Assembly (NCBI GenBank): GCA_900752545.1
Contig: CAADVS010000094.1
Coordinates: 1-43,847 of the forward strand
Source of the DNA: an uncultured Collinsella sp.
GTDB taxonomy: Bacteria; Actinomycetota; Coriobacteriia; Coriobacteriales; Coriobacteriaceae
Direction: 5' to 3'
Length of the DNA stretch: 43,847 nt
Of this stretch, positions 23,368 to 32,777 are shown piece by piece (positions within the stretch are counted from its first letter, which is position 1; every line of letters starts with the position of its first letter). Both the position numbers and the translations under genes were made by a program. The notes under the pieces were generated by a model, which saw nothing but the letters and a program-made list of their open reading frames with translations, searched no databases and had not been told where the DNA came from.

Positions 23368-26300
23368 ATGGTCTCTCGTATCTACGTGGAGAAGAAACCC
23401 GGGTTCGACGTCGAGGCTCAGCAGCTCAAGGGCGAGCTGACCGAAATTCTCGGCATCAAGGGCATCGAGGCCCTGAGGATCATCAACCGCTACGACGTCG
23501 AGGGCATCGACGAGGAGCTTTTCCGCTCCTGCGTGCCGACCGTCTTTAGCGAGCCCCAGGTCGATGTGACCTACGACGAGCTCCCCGCAAGCGATGGCGC
23601 CGTCTTTGCCGTCGAATTCCTGCCTGGCCAGTTTGACCAGCGCGCCGACTCCGCCAGCGAGTGCGTGCAGCTCATCAGCCAGGGCGAGCGCCCCGCCGTG
23701 CGCTCCGCCAAGGTCTATATGATCTCGGGCGCTCTGGACGAGGCCGCCATCGATGCCATCAAGCACTACGTGGTGAACCCCGTCGAGGCGCGCATCGCCT
23801 CGCTCGACCTGCCCGAGACGCTGTACATGGAGACCCCCGAGCCCCAGCCCGTCGAGGTGCTCGACGGCTTCCGCGAGCTCGACGAGGCCGGCCTTGCCGC
23901 CTTTATTTCCGAGCGCGGCCTTGCCATGGACGAGGCGGACATCGCCTTCTGCCAGCAGTACTTCCGCGATGAGGACCGCGACCCCACCATCACCGAAATC
24001 CGCGTGATCGACACCTATTGGTCCGACCACTGCCGCCACACCACCTTCGGCACCGTCCTGGATGACGTGACGATCGACGACGCCGTGGTGCAGCAGGCCT
24101 TCGACCGCTACATGGAGATGCGCCACGAACTCGGCCGCGACGCCAAGCCCGTCTGCCTCATGGACATGGGCACCATCGGCGCCAAGTACCTTAAGAAGAC
24201 CGGCGTCATGACCGATGTCGACGAGTCCGAGGAGATCAACGCCTGCACCGTCAAGGTGAAGGTCGATGTCGACGGCGAGGACCAGGACTGGCTGTTCCTG
24301 TTTAAGAACGAGACCCACAACCACCCGACCGAGATCGAGCCCTTCGGCGGTGCCGCCACCTGCGTGGGCGGCGCCATCCGCGACCCGCTCTCGGGCCGCA
24401 GCTACGTGTACCAGGCCATGCGCGTCACCGGCGCCGGCGACCCCACCGTCCCGGTTTCCGAGACGCTCGAGGGCAAGCTGCCGCAGCGCAAGCTCGTGAC
24501 CACTGCCGCCGCCGGCTACTCCAGCTACGGCAACCAGATCGGCCTTGCCACCGGCCAGGTCAACGAACTCTATCACCCCGGCTACGTGGCCAAGCGCATG
24601 GAGGTCGGCGCCGTCGTGGGCGCTACCCCGGCAAACCACGTGCGCCGCGAGTGCCCCGCCCCCACCGACAAGATCATCCTGCTGGGCGGCCGCACCGGCC
24701 GCGATGGCATCGGTGGCGCCACCGGCTCCTCCAAGACCCAGAACACCGAGTCCATCGAGACCTCGGGTGCCGAGGTCCAGAAGGGCAACGCCCCGGTCGA
24801 GCGCAAGCTGCAGCGCCTGTTCCGCCGCGGCGACGCCTGCCGTCTGATCAAGCGCTGCAACGACTTTGGCGCCGGCGGCGTCTCAGTCGCCGTGGGCGAG
24901 CTTGCCGACGGCCTGTACGTGGACCTGGACACCGTGACCAAGAAGTACGACGGCCTGGACGGCACCGAGCTCGCTATCTCCGAGTCCCAGGAGCGCATGG
25001 CTTGCGCCGTCGCCGACGGTGACGTCGAGGAGTTCATGGGCTACGCCGCCGAGGAAAACCTGGAGGCGACCGTTATCGCCGAGGTTACCGCCGAGCCGCG
25101 CATGCGCATGGCATGGAACGGCGTCGCCATCGTCGATCTGTCCCGCGAGTTCCTCAACTCCAACGGTGCGCCCAAGCACCAGGTCGCCCACGTCTGTGCC
25201 CGCAGCGTGTGGCAGCCCAGCTGGGCCGGCACCACGCTCGCCGAGCGCATGACCTCGCTCGTCACCGACCTCAACGTCGCTTCCAACAAGGGCCTTTCCG
25301 AGCGCTTCGACTCCACCATCGACGCCGCGACCGTGCTCATGCCCTTTGGCGGCAAGACGCAGCTCACCCCAAGCTCGGCCATGGTCGCCAAGTTCCCCGT
25401 GGACGGCGAGACCACCACGGCGAGCGCCATGGCATGGGGCTTCAACCCCTATCTGATGGAGGCCGACCAGTTTGCGGGCGCCTACCTGTCCGTGGTCGAG
25501 TCCATCGCCAAGCTCGTTGCCGCCGGCTTTGAGCACAAGCGCGCCTACCTCTCCTTCCAAGAGTACTTCGAGCGTCTGCGCACCGAGGCCGAGCGCTGGG
25601 GCAAGCCCACGGCAGCCGTCCTGGGCGCCCTCATGGCCCAAGTCAACCTGGGTGCCGGCGCCATCGGCGGCAAGGACTCCATGAGCGGTTCGTTTGAGGA
25701 CGAGACCGGCGAGCTCAACGTTCCGCCGACCCTGATCAGCTTCGCCGTCGCCGTGGGCAAGGCCGCCCGCGCCGTCTCGCCCGAGTTCAAGGGCCTCACG
25801 CACCGCGTCGTCCGCATCGCCCCCGCCACCTATGGCGAGGACTACCGTCCCGACGCCCAGCAGTTGCTCGCCGCGTTTGACGCCGTCGAGGCGCTCACTG
25901 CTACCGGCAACGCCCTGGCCATATCCACGCCCGGCTACGGCTGCGGCGCCGAGAGCCTCTTTAAGATGTGCGTCGGTAACCAGATCGGTATCGAGCTTGC
26001 CGAGGATGTAGACGTGGAGAGCCTCTTCACCCCGCTCTACGGCAGCTTTATCGTCGAGCTCGCCGAGGACGCCGAGCTGCCCGAGGTCGCCGACGGCGTT
26101 GTCGTCGAGCCCCTGGGCACCACCGTCGAGGGCTATGTCATCGACACCGGCTCCGAGGTCATCGAGCTCGCCGAGCTCCAGGAGGCCTGGGAGAGCGGCA
26201 TCGAGGGCGTCTTCGCCTACCGCAGCGCCGGCGAGACCCCCGAGGTCGAGACCATCGACTTCCGCGCCAAGGATATCCACGTGTACGGCGGCGCCAAGAT

Positions 26301-27114
26301 CGCCCGCCCGCGCGTGATCATCCCCGTGTTCCCCGGCAACAACTGCGAGTACGACAGCGCCCGCGCCTTCCGTGCCGCCGGTGCCGAGGCCGACACCTTC
26401 GTGATCAACAACCTCACGCCCGAGGCCGTCGCCGAGAGCACCCACGAGCTTGCCCGCCGCATCCGTGCAAGCCAGATCGTTATGATCCCCGGCGGCTTCT
26501 CGGGCGGCGACGAGCCCGACGGCTCTGCCAAGTTCATCACGGCGTTCTTCCGCGCTCCCGAGGTCACCGAGGCAGTCCGCGACCTGCTCAAGGCCCGCGA
26601 TGGCCTGATGCTGGGCATCTGCAACGGCTTCCAGGCCCTGATCAAGCTCGGCCTGGTGCCCTACGGCGACATCGTCGACGCCACGCCCGATGCGCCCACG
26701 TTGACGTTCAACACCATCGGTCGCCACCAGAGCCGTCTGGTGCGCACCCGCATCTCGTCCAACTTGTCCCCGTGGCTGTCGCAGTGCAGCCTGGACGACC
26801 CCTACACCGTCGCCATCAGCCACGGCGAGGGCCGCTTTGTCGCCAATGACGAAGTGCTCGCCCAGCTGATCGCCAACGGCCAGGTCGCCACGCAGTACGT
26901 GGGCGAGAACGGCAAGCCCAGCATGGACCTTTCCGTCAACCCCAACGGCTCCGCACTCGCCATCGAGGGCATCACGAGCCCCGACGGCCGCGTCCTGGGC
27001 AAGATGGGCCATGCCGAGCGTCGCGGCGACAACCTGTACCGCAACGTGCCCGAGCATGTCCCCGGCGATAAGTTCATGCCGATCTTTGAGAGCGGCGTGG
27101 CCTACTTCGCTTAA
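23368..27114 (+). CDS. purL: Phosphoribosylformylglycinamidine synthase, single-chain
   Basis: This is the fourth step of purine synthesis: it converts FGAR to FGAM with ATP and glutamine. At 1248 residues it is the large single-chain form joining PurS-, PurL- and PurQ-like parts. The N-terminal part includes VEKKPGFDVEAQQLKGEL. The synthase core has IDTYWSDHCRHTTFGT, HNHPTEIEPFGGAATC and GKDSMSGSFED. The C-terminal glutaminase has PGNNCEYDSARAF, IPGGFSGGDEPDGSA, nucleophile Cys1085 in LGICNGFQAL and His in ISHGEGRF. The ATG at 23368 fits the family start and has AGGAAGG and AGGAA upstream. Other pur genes are not adjacent. A -10-like TATCAT at about 23251-23256 could give a leader of roughly 100 bases. 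Confidence 0.97.
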   Translation: MVSRIYVEKKPGFDVEAQQLKGELTEILGIKGIEALRIINRYDVEGIDEELFRSCVPTVFSEPQVDVTYDELPASDGAVFAVEFLPGQFDQRADSASECVQLISQGERPAVRSAKVYMISGALDEAAIDAIKHYVVNPVEARIASLDLPETLYMETPEPQPVEVLDGFRELDEAGLAAFISERGLAMDEADIAFCQQYFRDEDRDPTITEIRVIDTYWSDHCRHTTFGTVLDDVTIDDAVVQQAFDRYMEMRHELGRDAKPVCLMDMGTIGAKYLKKTGVMTDVDESEEINACTVKVKVDVDGEDQDWLFLFKNETHNHPTEIEPFGGAATCVGGAIRDPLSGRSYVYQAMRVTGAGDPTVPVSETLEGKLPQRKLVTTAAAGYSSYGNQIGLATGQVNELYHPGYVAKRMEVGAVVGATPANHVRRECPAPTDKIILLGGRTGRDGIGGATGSSKTQNTESIETSGAEVQKGNAPVERKLQRLFRRGDACRLIKRCNDFGAGGVSVAVGELADGLYVDLDTVTKKYDGLDGTELAISESQERMACAVADGDVEEFMGYAAEENLEATVIAEVTAEPRMRMAWNGVAIVDLSREFLNSNGAPKHQVAHVCARSVWQPSWAGTTLAERMTSLVTDLNVASNKGLSERFDSTIDAATVLMPFGGKTQLTPSSAMVAKFPVDGETTTASAMAWGFNPYLMEADQFAGAYLSVVESIAKLVAAGFEHKRAYLSFQEYFERLRTEAERWGKPTAAVLGALMAQVNLGAGAIGGKDSMSGSFEDETGELNVPPTLISFAVAVGKAARAVSPEFKGLTHRVVRIAPATYGEDYRPDAQQLLAAFDAVEALTATGNALAISTPGYGCGAESLFKMCVGNQIGIELAEDVDVESLFTPLYGSFIVELAEDAELPEVADGVVVEPLGTTVEGYVIDTGSEVIELAELQEAWESGIEGVFAYRSAGETPEVETIDFRAKDIHVYGGAKIARPRVIIPVFPGNNCEYDSARAFRAAGAEADTFVINNLTPEAVAESTHELARRIRASQIVMIPGGFSGGDEPDGSAKFITAFFRAPEVTEAVRDLLKARDGLMLGICNGFQALIKLGLVPYGDIVDATPDAPTLTFNTIGRHQSRLVRTRISSNLSPWLSQCSLDDPYTVAISHGEGRFVANDEVLAQLIANGQVATQYVGENGKPSMDLSVNPNGSALAIEGITSPDGRVLGKMGHAERRGDNLYRNVPEHVPGDKFMPIFESGVAYFA

Positions 27115-27151
27115 ACCTTTCCCATCGGGTACAATCCCTTCGGGTAACAAC

Positions 27152-27188
27152 ACCCGCCACCGGCACATCCGGTGGCGGGTTCTTTTTT
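27152..27188 (+). terminator. Terminator of purL
   Basis: A perfect 12-bp GC-rich stem (27152-27163 with 27169-27180), a CACAT loop, then TCTTTTTT. It lies 37 bases after the purL stop and 25 before the EamA gene. Confidence 0.95.
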
Positions 27189-27213
27189 GCTTCGCGCATG
27201 TAGGAAGGACATC

Positions 27214-28215
27214 ATGGAAAGCCGCAAGCCGTATCTCGCCACCCTGCCCGGACTCATCCTGGGCTGTTTTGTTTGCTGCGCGCTCTGGGGGTCGGCTTTC
27301 CCCTGCATCAAGATCGGCTACGCACTCTTTGGTATCCCGGCGCACGATAGCGCCTCGCAGCTGCTCTTTGCGGGATTGCGCTTCACCCTTGCCGGCATGC
27401 TGGTCATTGTTGGTATGAGCGTGGCCCAGCGCCGACCGCTCGTTCCGCAAGCGCGCGATATCAAGCCCATCTGCATCTTGTCGCTCTTCCAGACTATCGG
27501 GCAGTACTTCTTTTTCTATCTGGGCCTCTCGCGCGCCAGCGCCATGTCGAGCTCCATCATCGAGGCCAGCGCCAACTTCCTCGCAATCCTCTTTGCCGCC
27601 CTGGCGTTTCGCACCGAGAAGCTCAATACGGCCAAGGTGCTTGGCTGTGCGCTGGGCTTTGCCGGCGTCGCTCTTGTCAACCTTTCGGGCGCGGATGGCA
27701 CCTTTGGCTTCAGGCTCGATGGCGAGGGCTTTATCCTAGCCTCCACCGTCGCGGGTGCCCTTTCGACCTGCCTGATTGGCATCTTCTCGCGCGAACACGA
27801 CGGCGTCTTGCTTGCCGGGTGGCAGTTCTTGGTCGGCGGCCTTGTCCTCACCGCCATCGGCTTTTTGATGGGTGGCGCGCTCTCCCCCACGGCGATTGCC
27901 CCCGCCATCGCGCTCATCATCTACATGGCGCTTATCTCCGCGGTCGCCTACTCGCTGTGGTCGCGCCTGCTTGCCGTCAACCCCGTTAGCCGCGTCTCGG
28001 TCTTTGGGTTTATGAACCCCGTCTTTGGTGTGCTGCTGAGCGCGCTGCTGCTCGGCGAAGGCGCGGGCACGAGCCCCGTTACCGTCATCGTTGCCCTGTT
28101 GTTGGTCTGCGGCGGCATCATCATCGTCAACAAACCCAAAAAGCCTAGCGAGCTCACCTTTTTAGGGAGGGCATTCGCATACTTTAGCTTAATGGAGCAC
28201 ACTGGTTCTCGTTGA
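27214..28215 (+). CDS. EamA (DMT superfamily) transporter
   Basis: The 333-residue membrane protein has ten hydrophobic segments in two repeats of five, as in EamA exporters of amino acids and other metabolites. Marks are CALWGSAFPCIKIG in the first repeat and YSLWSRLLAVNPVSRVSVFGFMNPVFGVLLSALLLGE in the second. The substrate is unknown. The ATG at 27214 has TAGGAAGGAC just upstream and was chosen over in-frame upstream codons that lie inside the purL terminator. It is a single gene with a bidirectional terminator downstream. Confidence 0.92.
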   Translation: MESRKPYLATLPGLILGCFVCCALWGSAFPCIKIGYALFGIPAHDSASQLLFAGLRFTLAGMLVIVGMSVAQRRPLVPQARDIKPICILSLFQTIGQYFFFYLGLSRASAMSSSIIEASANFLAILFAALAFRTEKLNTAKVLGCALGFAGVALVNLSGADGTFGFRLDGEGFILASTVAGALSTCLIGIFSREHDGVLLAGWQFLVGGLVLTAIGFLMGGALSPTAIAPAIALIIYMALISAVAYSLWSRLLAVNPVSRVSVFGFMNPVFGVLLSALLLGEGAGTSPVTVIVALLLVCGGIIIVNKPKKPSELTFLGRAFAYFSLMEHTGSR

Positions 28216-28296
28216 TTTCGTACCGAGTCGCGGCGGCAGACGCCCGTCTTGCCGCACCGCGCCTGGGCATTATGGCCGGTGGCCCCCCACAAACGC

Positions 28297-28336
28297 AAAA
28301 GGGGCGCACGACCAAACACGGTCGTATGCCCCTTTT
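28297..28336. terminator. Bidirectional terminator
   Basis: AAAAGGGGC and ACGACC arms (28297-28313) pair with GGTCGT and GCCCCTTTT (28320-28336), with a two-base internal mismatch. T-rich and A-rich flanks serve both the EamA gene (plus) and the convergent diguanylate cyclase gene (minus). Confidence 0.85.
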
Positions 28337-29479
28337 CTAGCGTATTTGTACGCCGGCTTTCTTTTTCTCGGCCTTGACGCGATAGAGCTCCGCATCGGCA
28401 GCGCGAAGTAAGTCTTGCCAGGTATCAACACTATCGCCGACCCGCGCGCAACCGATGGACATCCGCAATGCATACGGCACCTCGGCATGCGCGAGCTCGT
28501 CGTTGATTGTCGCGCACAGATGCATGATATCCTGTTCCGCCGCTGCCTTTTGGAGCACCACGAACTCATCGCCACCATAACGCGCGATAAAGCCACCAGA
28601 CGCCGAGCAGACTTCTTTGAGCGCAGCGGATATGACCTGAAGAGCATGGTCGCCCTCCACATGTCCATAGCGATCGTTAATCTGCTTAAAGCCGTCAGCG
28701 TCCATCATAAGCAGATATACATCTTCGGCCTGATCCACATTTGAAAAGAGCGACAGCATATAGGTCTCAAAACGGTTGCGGTTGTTGAGTCCAGTCAACG
28801 GGTCAATCGAGATCAGTTGCTCCTGGCAGATGATATAGAGCAGCAACATGCTAATCATTATGCCGACACAAAGGCCAGGCACCGAGTATACGATCTGAAA
28901 GGTACCGCCCACCAGGGCCGGAATGGCGAAAAATGCCAAGGTTCGATAGATAGCCTTCGTCTGCAGGCTCTCGACCCTGCGGGATTGCACAAACGCATGC
29001 AGGGACGTATGTATAACGTAACAGTAGCTGACAATAGGCTGGATCATATAGGCAAAGCCGCGACGATACACGCCCTGCGAATCGATATAGAACAAGGCGT
29101 GCGTCCAGTAACTGGTAAAAGCCAGCACGACCACCAGAGCCGTAGGCAACGTTACAAGCACCACCCTATAGCGCGAGGTCACAAGGCGAGAGCCCTGCAT
29201 CGTCTCGGAATAGATAAACCAAATGAGACACGCGATGGCAAAGAGCGAAAACGAAACCGCGTTGGAAATCCAGTTGGCAGCAATACCCAACGTGCCGTCC
29301 GCACCATCCGAAAGCGTCCAGATCATATCGAATAATATGTACGCGGCAGAGGTGTAGCCAAGCATGCTAAACAATAGCTGCAGGGTGCTCGAGAACAAGG
29401 AGCGACGACTTCGCGCGGCAAGCCCGATAAGAACAATCATGCATAGCAGGAATATCTCAATCTTGAGTGCCTTAACCAC
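28337..29479 (-). CDS. Membrane-bound diguanylate cyclase (GGDEF)
   Basis: It synthesises c-di-GMP from two GTP. About 210 N-terminal residues form six to seven hydrophobic segments, a membrane sensor of unknown ligand. The C-terminal GGDEF domain begins DPLTGLNNRNRFE and has MMDADGFKQINDRYGHVEGD and ARYGGDEFVV, so the catalytic A-site is intact. The RxxD inhibitory site expected five residues before GGDEF is absent (SASG there). I prefer the GTG at 29479, since AAGGGA lies nine bases upstream; an in-frame TTG at 29497 has no ribosome binding site. It is a single gene. No EAL or PilZ gene is in the window. Confidence 0.9.
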   Translation of the reverse strand: MVKALKIEIFLLCMIVLIGLAARSRRSLFSSTLQLLFSMLGYTSAAYILFDMIWTLSDGADGTLGIAANWISNAVSFSLFAIACLIWFIYSETMQGSRLVTSRYRVVLVTLPTALVVVLAFTSYWTHALFYIDSQGVYRRGFAYMIQPIVSYCYVIHTSLHAFVQSRRVESLQTKAIYRTLAFFAIPALVGGTFQIVYSVPGLCVGIMISMLLLYIICQEQLISIDPLTGLNNRNRFETYMLSLFSNVDQAEDVYLLMMDADGFKQINDRYGHVEGDHALQVISAALKEVCSASGGFIARYGGDEFVVLQKAAAEQDIMHLCATINDELAHAEVPYALRMSIGCARVGDSVDTWQDLLRAADAELYRVKAEKKKAGVQIR

Positions 29480-29544
29480 TAGACGCCATCCCTTCAATAT
29501 CCGAATGGTCAGAATCGCCCAATTCGAATCAGGGCAATAAACAC

Positions 29545-29569
29545 CCCTTTACTCCGCAGGGGTAAAGGG
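29545..29569. repeat. Inverted repeat upstream of the diguanylate cyclase
   Basis: CCCTTTAC and GTAAAGGG (29545-29552, 29562-29569) form a perfect eight-pair palindrome with a nine-base spacer, about 66 bases before the diguanylate cyclase start. It may be an operator or a second stem of the kdgT terminator region. Confidence 0.35.
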
Positions 29570-29580
29570 AATCATAGCAA

Positions 29581-29622
29581 AGCGCCCGAACATCACTGCA
29601 AAACAGTTTCTGTTCGGGCGCT
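29581..29622 (-). terminator. Terminator after kdgT
   Basis: A perfect 12-bp stem (AGCGCCCGAACA, 29581-29592, with 29611-29622) has an inner ACTG/CAGT stem. On the minus strand it is followed by UUGCU, a weak U-tract. It begins 46 bases after the kdgT stop. Confidence 0.7.
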
Positions 29623-29668
29623 CGGACGGCGCGAATTGCACGCCGGAATCAATTATCGGTAACGGCCG

Positions 29669-30691
29669 TTACTCGCCGTCGATGTCGGTCGCAACGGCCT
29701 CCTCGATGGCCTCGACACCGGCAGGCGACAGGTCCTCCTTGCCCTGGCAGAACTTCTTGTCGACCCAGCCGGTCAGAATCGGAGCCATGATTGCCGTGAT
29801 GATAACGGCAGTGGCGATCTGGGCGTACGCGGTGGGCGCAAGCTCGGCGTAGCGCGGCGCGACCTCGGCGAGAGCAACCGGCGTGGTCATAGCCGTGCCG
29901 GCGATGGTGGAACAAGCCACGGCAGCCTTGCCGTTACCACCGCACAGGCGCTCGAACGCAAAGGTGATGGGACCGACGACAAACAGCGTGACAAGGCCCA
30001 GCAAGATGCCGGAAATACCACCGGTGATAAAGCTCGACAGGCTCATGGACGCACCGAGCTGAAAACCAATTACAGCGATCGCGGGATTGGCGCCGGGAAC
30101 CAGCAGGTTCTTGATAAACGGGAACAAGTTGCCCAGGACCATGCCGATAACAAGCGGCAGGATGGATCCGATGATGGTGCCGACGGGGATGTTGGCGAGA
30201 CCCGAAACACCAAGGATGATCATCGTGACGGCGGGGCCGGCCGTAAAGAACAGGATACCGACAGCGCCCTGCTCGGACTCATCGCCGAACTCGCCCATGA
30301 TGCCCGTATAGAGCGCCATGTTGCAAAACGTAATGCCGCCGATGATGGAAACCGAGCTCAGGCCTAAAAAGTTATCGTTAAAGAAGTACGCGACGCCCAG
30401 ACCCAGCGCGGCTGCCACTACAAGCTTAGGAATCAGCACGACGATGCCGGTCTTGATGGCGCCCGGCGTGGACTTAAAGCTGATGCCGGCGCCCACGAAC
30501 AGCAAGATCGCGGCAACGATGGTGTTGGAGCCGCCGCGGCAGGCAGCCGTAAAGAAGCCGCCGACCTCAAAGACCTGCGGGCAGAAGGTATTGAGCAAAA
30601 GGCCGACGATCATCGGATAGATCATGATGTCGCCCGGGATGCGCGGTACCTTGAATTTCTTTTGCTCGTTGGCGGTCGCTTCCTGTGCCAT
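29669..30691 (-). CDS. kdgT: 2-keto-3-deoxygluconate permease family transporter
   Basis: The 340-residue membrane protein matches the KdgT family, which imports 2-keto-3-deoxygluconate with protons during pectin or uronate use. It shows KVPRIPGDIMIYPMIVGLLLNTFCP, GGSNTIVAAILLFVGAGI, SIIGGITFCNMALYTGIMGEFGDE and GTAMTTPVALAEVAP. About ten hydrophobic segments are present. No kdgK, kdgA or uronate genes are adjacent, so the natural substrate is uncertain. The ATG at 30691 is preferred (G-rich site just upstream) over in-frame codons up to 30721. Confidence 0.9.
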   Translation of the reverse strand: MAQEATANEQKKFKVPRIPGDIMIYPMIVGLLLNTFCPQVFEVGGFFTAACRGGSNTIVAAILLFVGAGISFKSTPGAIKTGIVVLIPKLVVAAALGLGVAYFFNDNFLGLSSVSIIGGITFCNMALYTGIMGEFGDESEQGAVGILFFTAGPAVTMIILGVSGLANIPVGTIIGSILPLVIGMVLGNLFPFIKNLLVPGANPAIAVIGFQLGASMSLSSFITGGISGILLGLVTLFVVGPITFAFERLCGGNGKAAVACSTIAGTAMTTPVALAEVAPRYAELAPTAYAQIATAVIITAIMAPILTGWVDKKFCQGKEDLSPAGVEAIEEAVATDIDGE

Positions 30692-30832
30692 GAAACCCCC
30701 ATTTCCGCTGACGCAGAACAAAAGCCCACGTCACGCTTTGCTACAGTAAAGTTTGACCATGGTACCAGAAGAAGCAGACCGCCTCGGTGAGAAATTCGAT
30801 TCGTTAGGCCGGGACGATAACGCGTCCCGCTC

Positions 30833-31156
30833 CTATACGAGGCTCAAAACGATATAGAACACGATGCCCGAAACGCAGCACCACAACATCGACTTTGCCT
30901 TGATTGCCACCGCCACGACGCCGGCGGCCGCAATCCAGGGAACCAAGGCAGGCCAGAGTCCCACGTCGAACGCGCCGGGGTTCACCAAGTCGTTGGCGAC
31001 CAGCGCGGCAAAGGCAGCGGGCGGGATATAGCCCAGGGCCTCGGTAATGCGGGGCGGCAGCGTTCTCCCGCGCAAGGCGAACGCCGGCGCGATGCGAAAG
31101 AACGCGATAGCAGCCCACGACGACAGCCACAGAACCAAGAACTCGTTAACGGGCAT
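30833..31156 (-). CDS. azlD: AzlD-type branched-chain amino acid exporter subunit
   Basis: This small membrane protein (107 residues, about four hydrophobic segments) forms an exporter for branched-chain amino acids or analogues with AzlC. It has LPPRITEALGYIPPAAFAALVAND, which is typical of AzlD. The ATG at 31156 has GAGGTG seven bases upstream and overlaps the end of azlC by 11 bases, the normal azlCD arrangement. A CGGGACG/CGTCCCG stem follows the stop closely but lacks a U-tract. Confidence 0.9.
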   Translation of the reverse strand: MPVNEFLVLWLSSWAAIAFFRIAPAFALRGRTLPPRITEALGYIPPAAFAALVANDLVNPGAFDVGLWPALVPWIAAAGVVAVAIKAKSMLWCCVSGIVFYIVLSLV

Positions 31157-31838
31157 CGCGGGCACCTCTTCCGTCAAATACAGCATCGCACGCCAGCGCA
31201 ATGGCAATGCCGACCACGACGCTTGCCGGCACGGCAATATTCGTGAGGCCCAAGAACTTGCATACGGCGACGGACACCGCACCCGAAACCGCCGCGACAA
31301 CGTTGCCGCGCGACAGCCGCTGCGAAAAGAGCAGGCAGATAAAGAGCGAGGTGCAGACAAAGGCTGCAATGGCGGTGGGAACATCGACAACGGCGCCGAC
31401 GATGGCGCCCATCGTACACGAAACGCCCCATGTTGCGATAAGGATCACGTTGAGCACGAAGGACTCACGCGGGCCCCAATCCTCCCCTTCAACCAACTTG
31501 GCAAGCGAGATGCCGTATGCCTCCTCGGTAAGTGTCGCGGCAACAGCCAGCGTCTGACGCTTCGAGGCACCCCTCAGATGCGGTGCGATCGATGCCGAGT
31601 AAAGCGCAAAGCGCGAGGAGATTGCGGCGACGCTCGCGACGATCGATGCTGCAGGCACACCCGCCAGCCACAGGTTGCAGATCATAAACTGCCCGCTGCC
31701 CGTCACAAACGTGCTGCTCAGAGCAAAGACCATCCAGGGCTCCATTCCCGTCTGCCCCATGATCATTCCGCACGGCGCGCCTATTGCAACATAGGTAAGC
31801 ATCACCGGCCAGACGGTTCTAACGATTTTGAGCACCAT
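31146..31838 (-). CDS. azlC: AzlC family branched-chain amino acid exporter
   Basis: The large subunit of the AzlCD exporter, 230 residues with six to seven hydrophobic segments. Marks are LTYVAIGAPCGMIMGQTGMEP, TFVTGSGQFMI and TLTEEAYGI. The ATG at 31838 fits the family length; in-frame codons up to 31907 would add a charged, non-membrane tail. Export of branched-chain amino acids balances uptake by the liv operon in the same window. The gene is divergent from the HD hydrolase gene. Confidence 0.92.
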   Translation of the reverse strand: MVLKIVRTVWPVMLTYVAIGAPCGMIMGQTGMEPWMVFALSSTFVTGSGQFMICNLWLAGVPAASIVASVAAISSRFALYSASIAPHLRGASKRQTLAVAATLTEEAYGISLAKLVEGEDWGPRESFVLNVILIATWGVSCTMGAIVGAVVDVPTAIAAFVCTSLFICLLFSQRLSRGNVVAAVSGAVSVAVCKFLGLTNIAVPASVVVGIAIALACDAVFDGRGARDAR

Positions 31839-31964
31839 ACGCTTCTCATCCTGACAAGGTCTCCGAGCCGCATGTAGCGACACGGCAGAATCATCATCCG
31901 ACAGCAACCGAGTTCACCTACAATTGCCACCGGATCGAAAGACACAACTTTTTAGGAAGTCATT

Positions 31965-32777
31965 ATGACAGCTATCGATCGAGACCGGGCGCGCGCGACC
32001 TTCAAAAGCTACACCGATGCCTACGACGCCACCAACCCACGCATCGCACTCAAAATCGAGCATACATACCACGTGGCCGAGGCATGCGATGCCGTAGCGC
32101 GCGAGCAGGGCTGGTCGTCAGAAGATATTGACCTGGCATGGCTTTGCGGCCTGCTACACGATATGGGCCGCTTCGAGCAGCTACGACGCTGGGACACCTT
32201 TAAGGACGCCGAGAGCATGAGCCATGCGGCGCTGGGCATCGAGGTCCTCTTTGGCGAGAATCCCGCCGATGCACCCGCCGTAACGAGCATCCGCGACTTT
32301 ATCGATGACCCGGCAGAAGATGAGCTCATCCGAGCGAGCATTGCCTATCACAGCGATTTCCGTCTACCCGCGCAGCTCGACGTGCGCACGCGAAGCTTCT
32401 GCGATATCGTGCGCGATGGTGACAAGATCGACATTATGCGCGCCATCGCCGACAGCACCGTCGACACCATCCTCAAGGTGGACGAGAAGACGTTTCTCGG
32501 CAGCCGTTTCTCGTCGCCGACACTTGCCGCCTTTGACGAGCACCGCTGCGTCGCGCGCGACGAGCGCAACGAGCCGGCGGACTACCTGGTGGGGCTCATC
32601 TGCTTTATGTTTGAGCTCGTCTATCCAGCGAGCCGCGCGCTGGCGCGCGAGCAGGGCGATATCTACCGCCTGCTCGACGCGCCTTTTGGCATCACGCGGC
32701 CCTTTACCGACCCCGCCACGCAGGCAACTTGGAGCCGCCTTAAGGACGAGATGCGCGACTGGCTGGCGCGTGCCTAG
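31965..32777 (+). CDS. HD-domain phosphohydrolase-like protein
   Basis: The 270-residue cytoplasmic protein has the metal-binding HD pattern: His in KIEHTYHV (about residue 32), His-Asp in CGLLHDMGRFEQ (about 65), a later SHAALGIEVL, and Asp in IVRDGDKIDIM. HD proteins hydrolyse phosphate esters of nucleotides and others; the substrate is unknown. The ATG at 31965 has AGGAAG upstream. A -10-like TACAAT lies at 31919-31924. Its stop overlaps the stop of the convergent etfA by four bases (CTAG), leaving no room for a terminator. Confidence 0.88.
   Translation: MTAIDRDRARATFKSYTDAYDATNPRIALKIEHTYHVAEACDAVAREQGWSSEDIDLAWLCGLLHDMGRFEQLRRWDTFKDAESMSHAALGIEVLFGENPADAPAVTSIRDFIDDPAEDELIRASIAYHSDFRLPAQLDVRTRSFCDIVRDGDKIDIMRAIADSTVDTILKVDEKTFLGSRFSSPTLAAFDEHRCVARDERNEPADYLVGLICFMFELVYPASRALAREQGDIYRLLDAPFGITRPFTDPATQATWSRLKDEMRDWLARA

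Noticed and set aside
21942..23549. Plus-strand open frame of 535 codons opposite the antiporter gene
   Set aside because: It mirrors the antiporter gene. The product is Arg/His/Asp-rich and not protein-like.
24883..27450. Long open frame of 855 codons on the minus strand
   Set aside because: It is antisense to purL, which is fully recognised on the plus strand. GC-rich third positions remove stop codons on the other strand, and the translated product is low-complexity Ala/Gly/Asp-rich.
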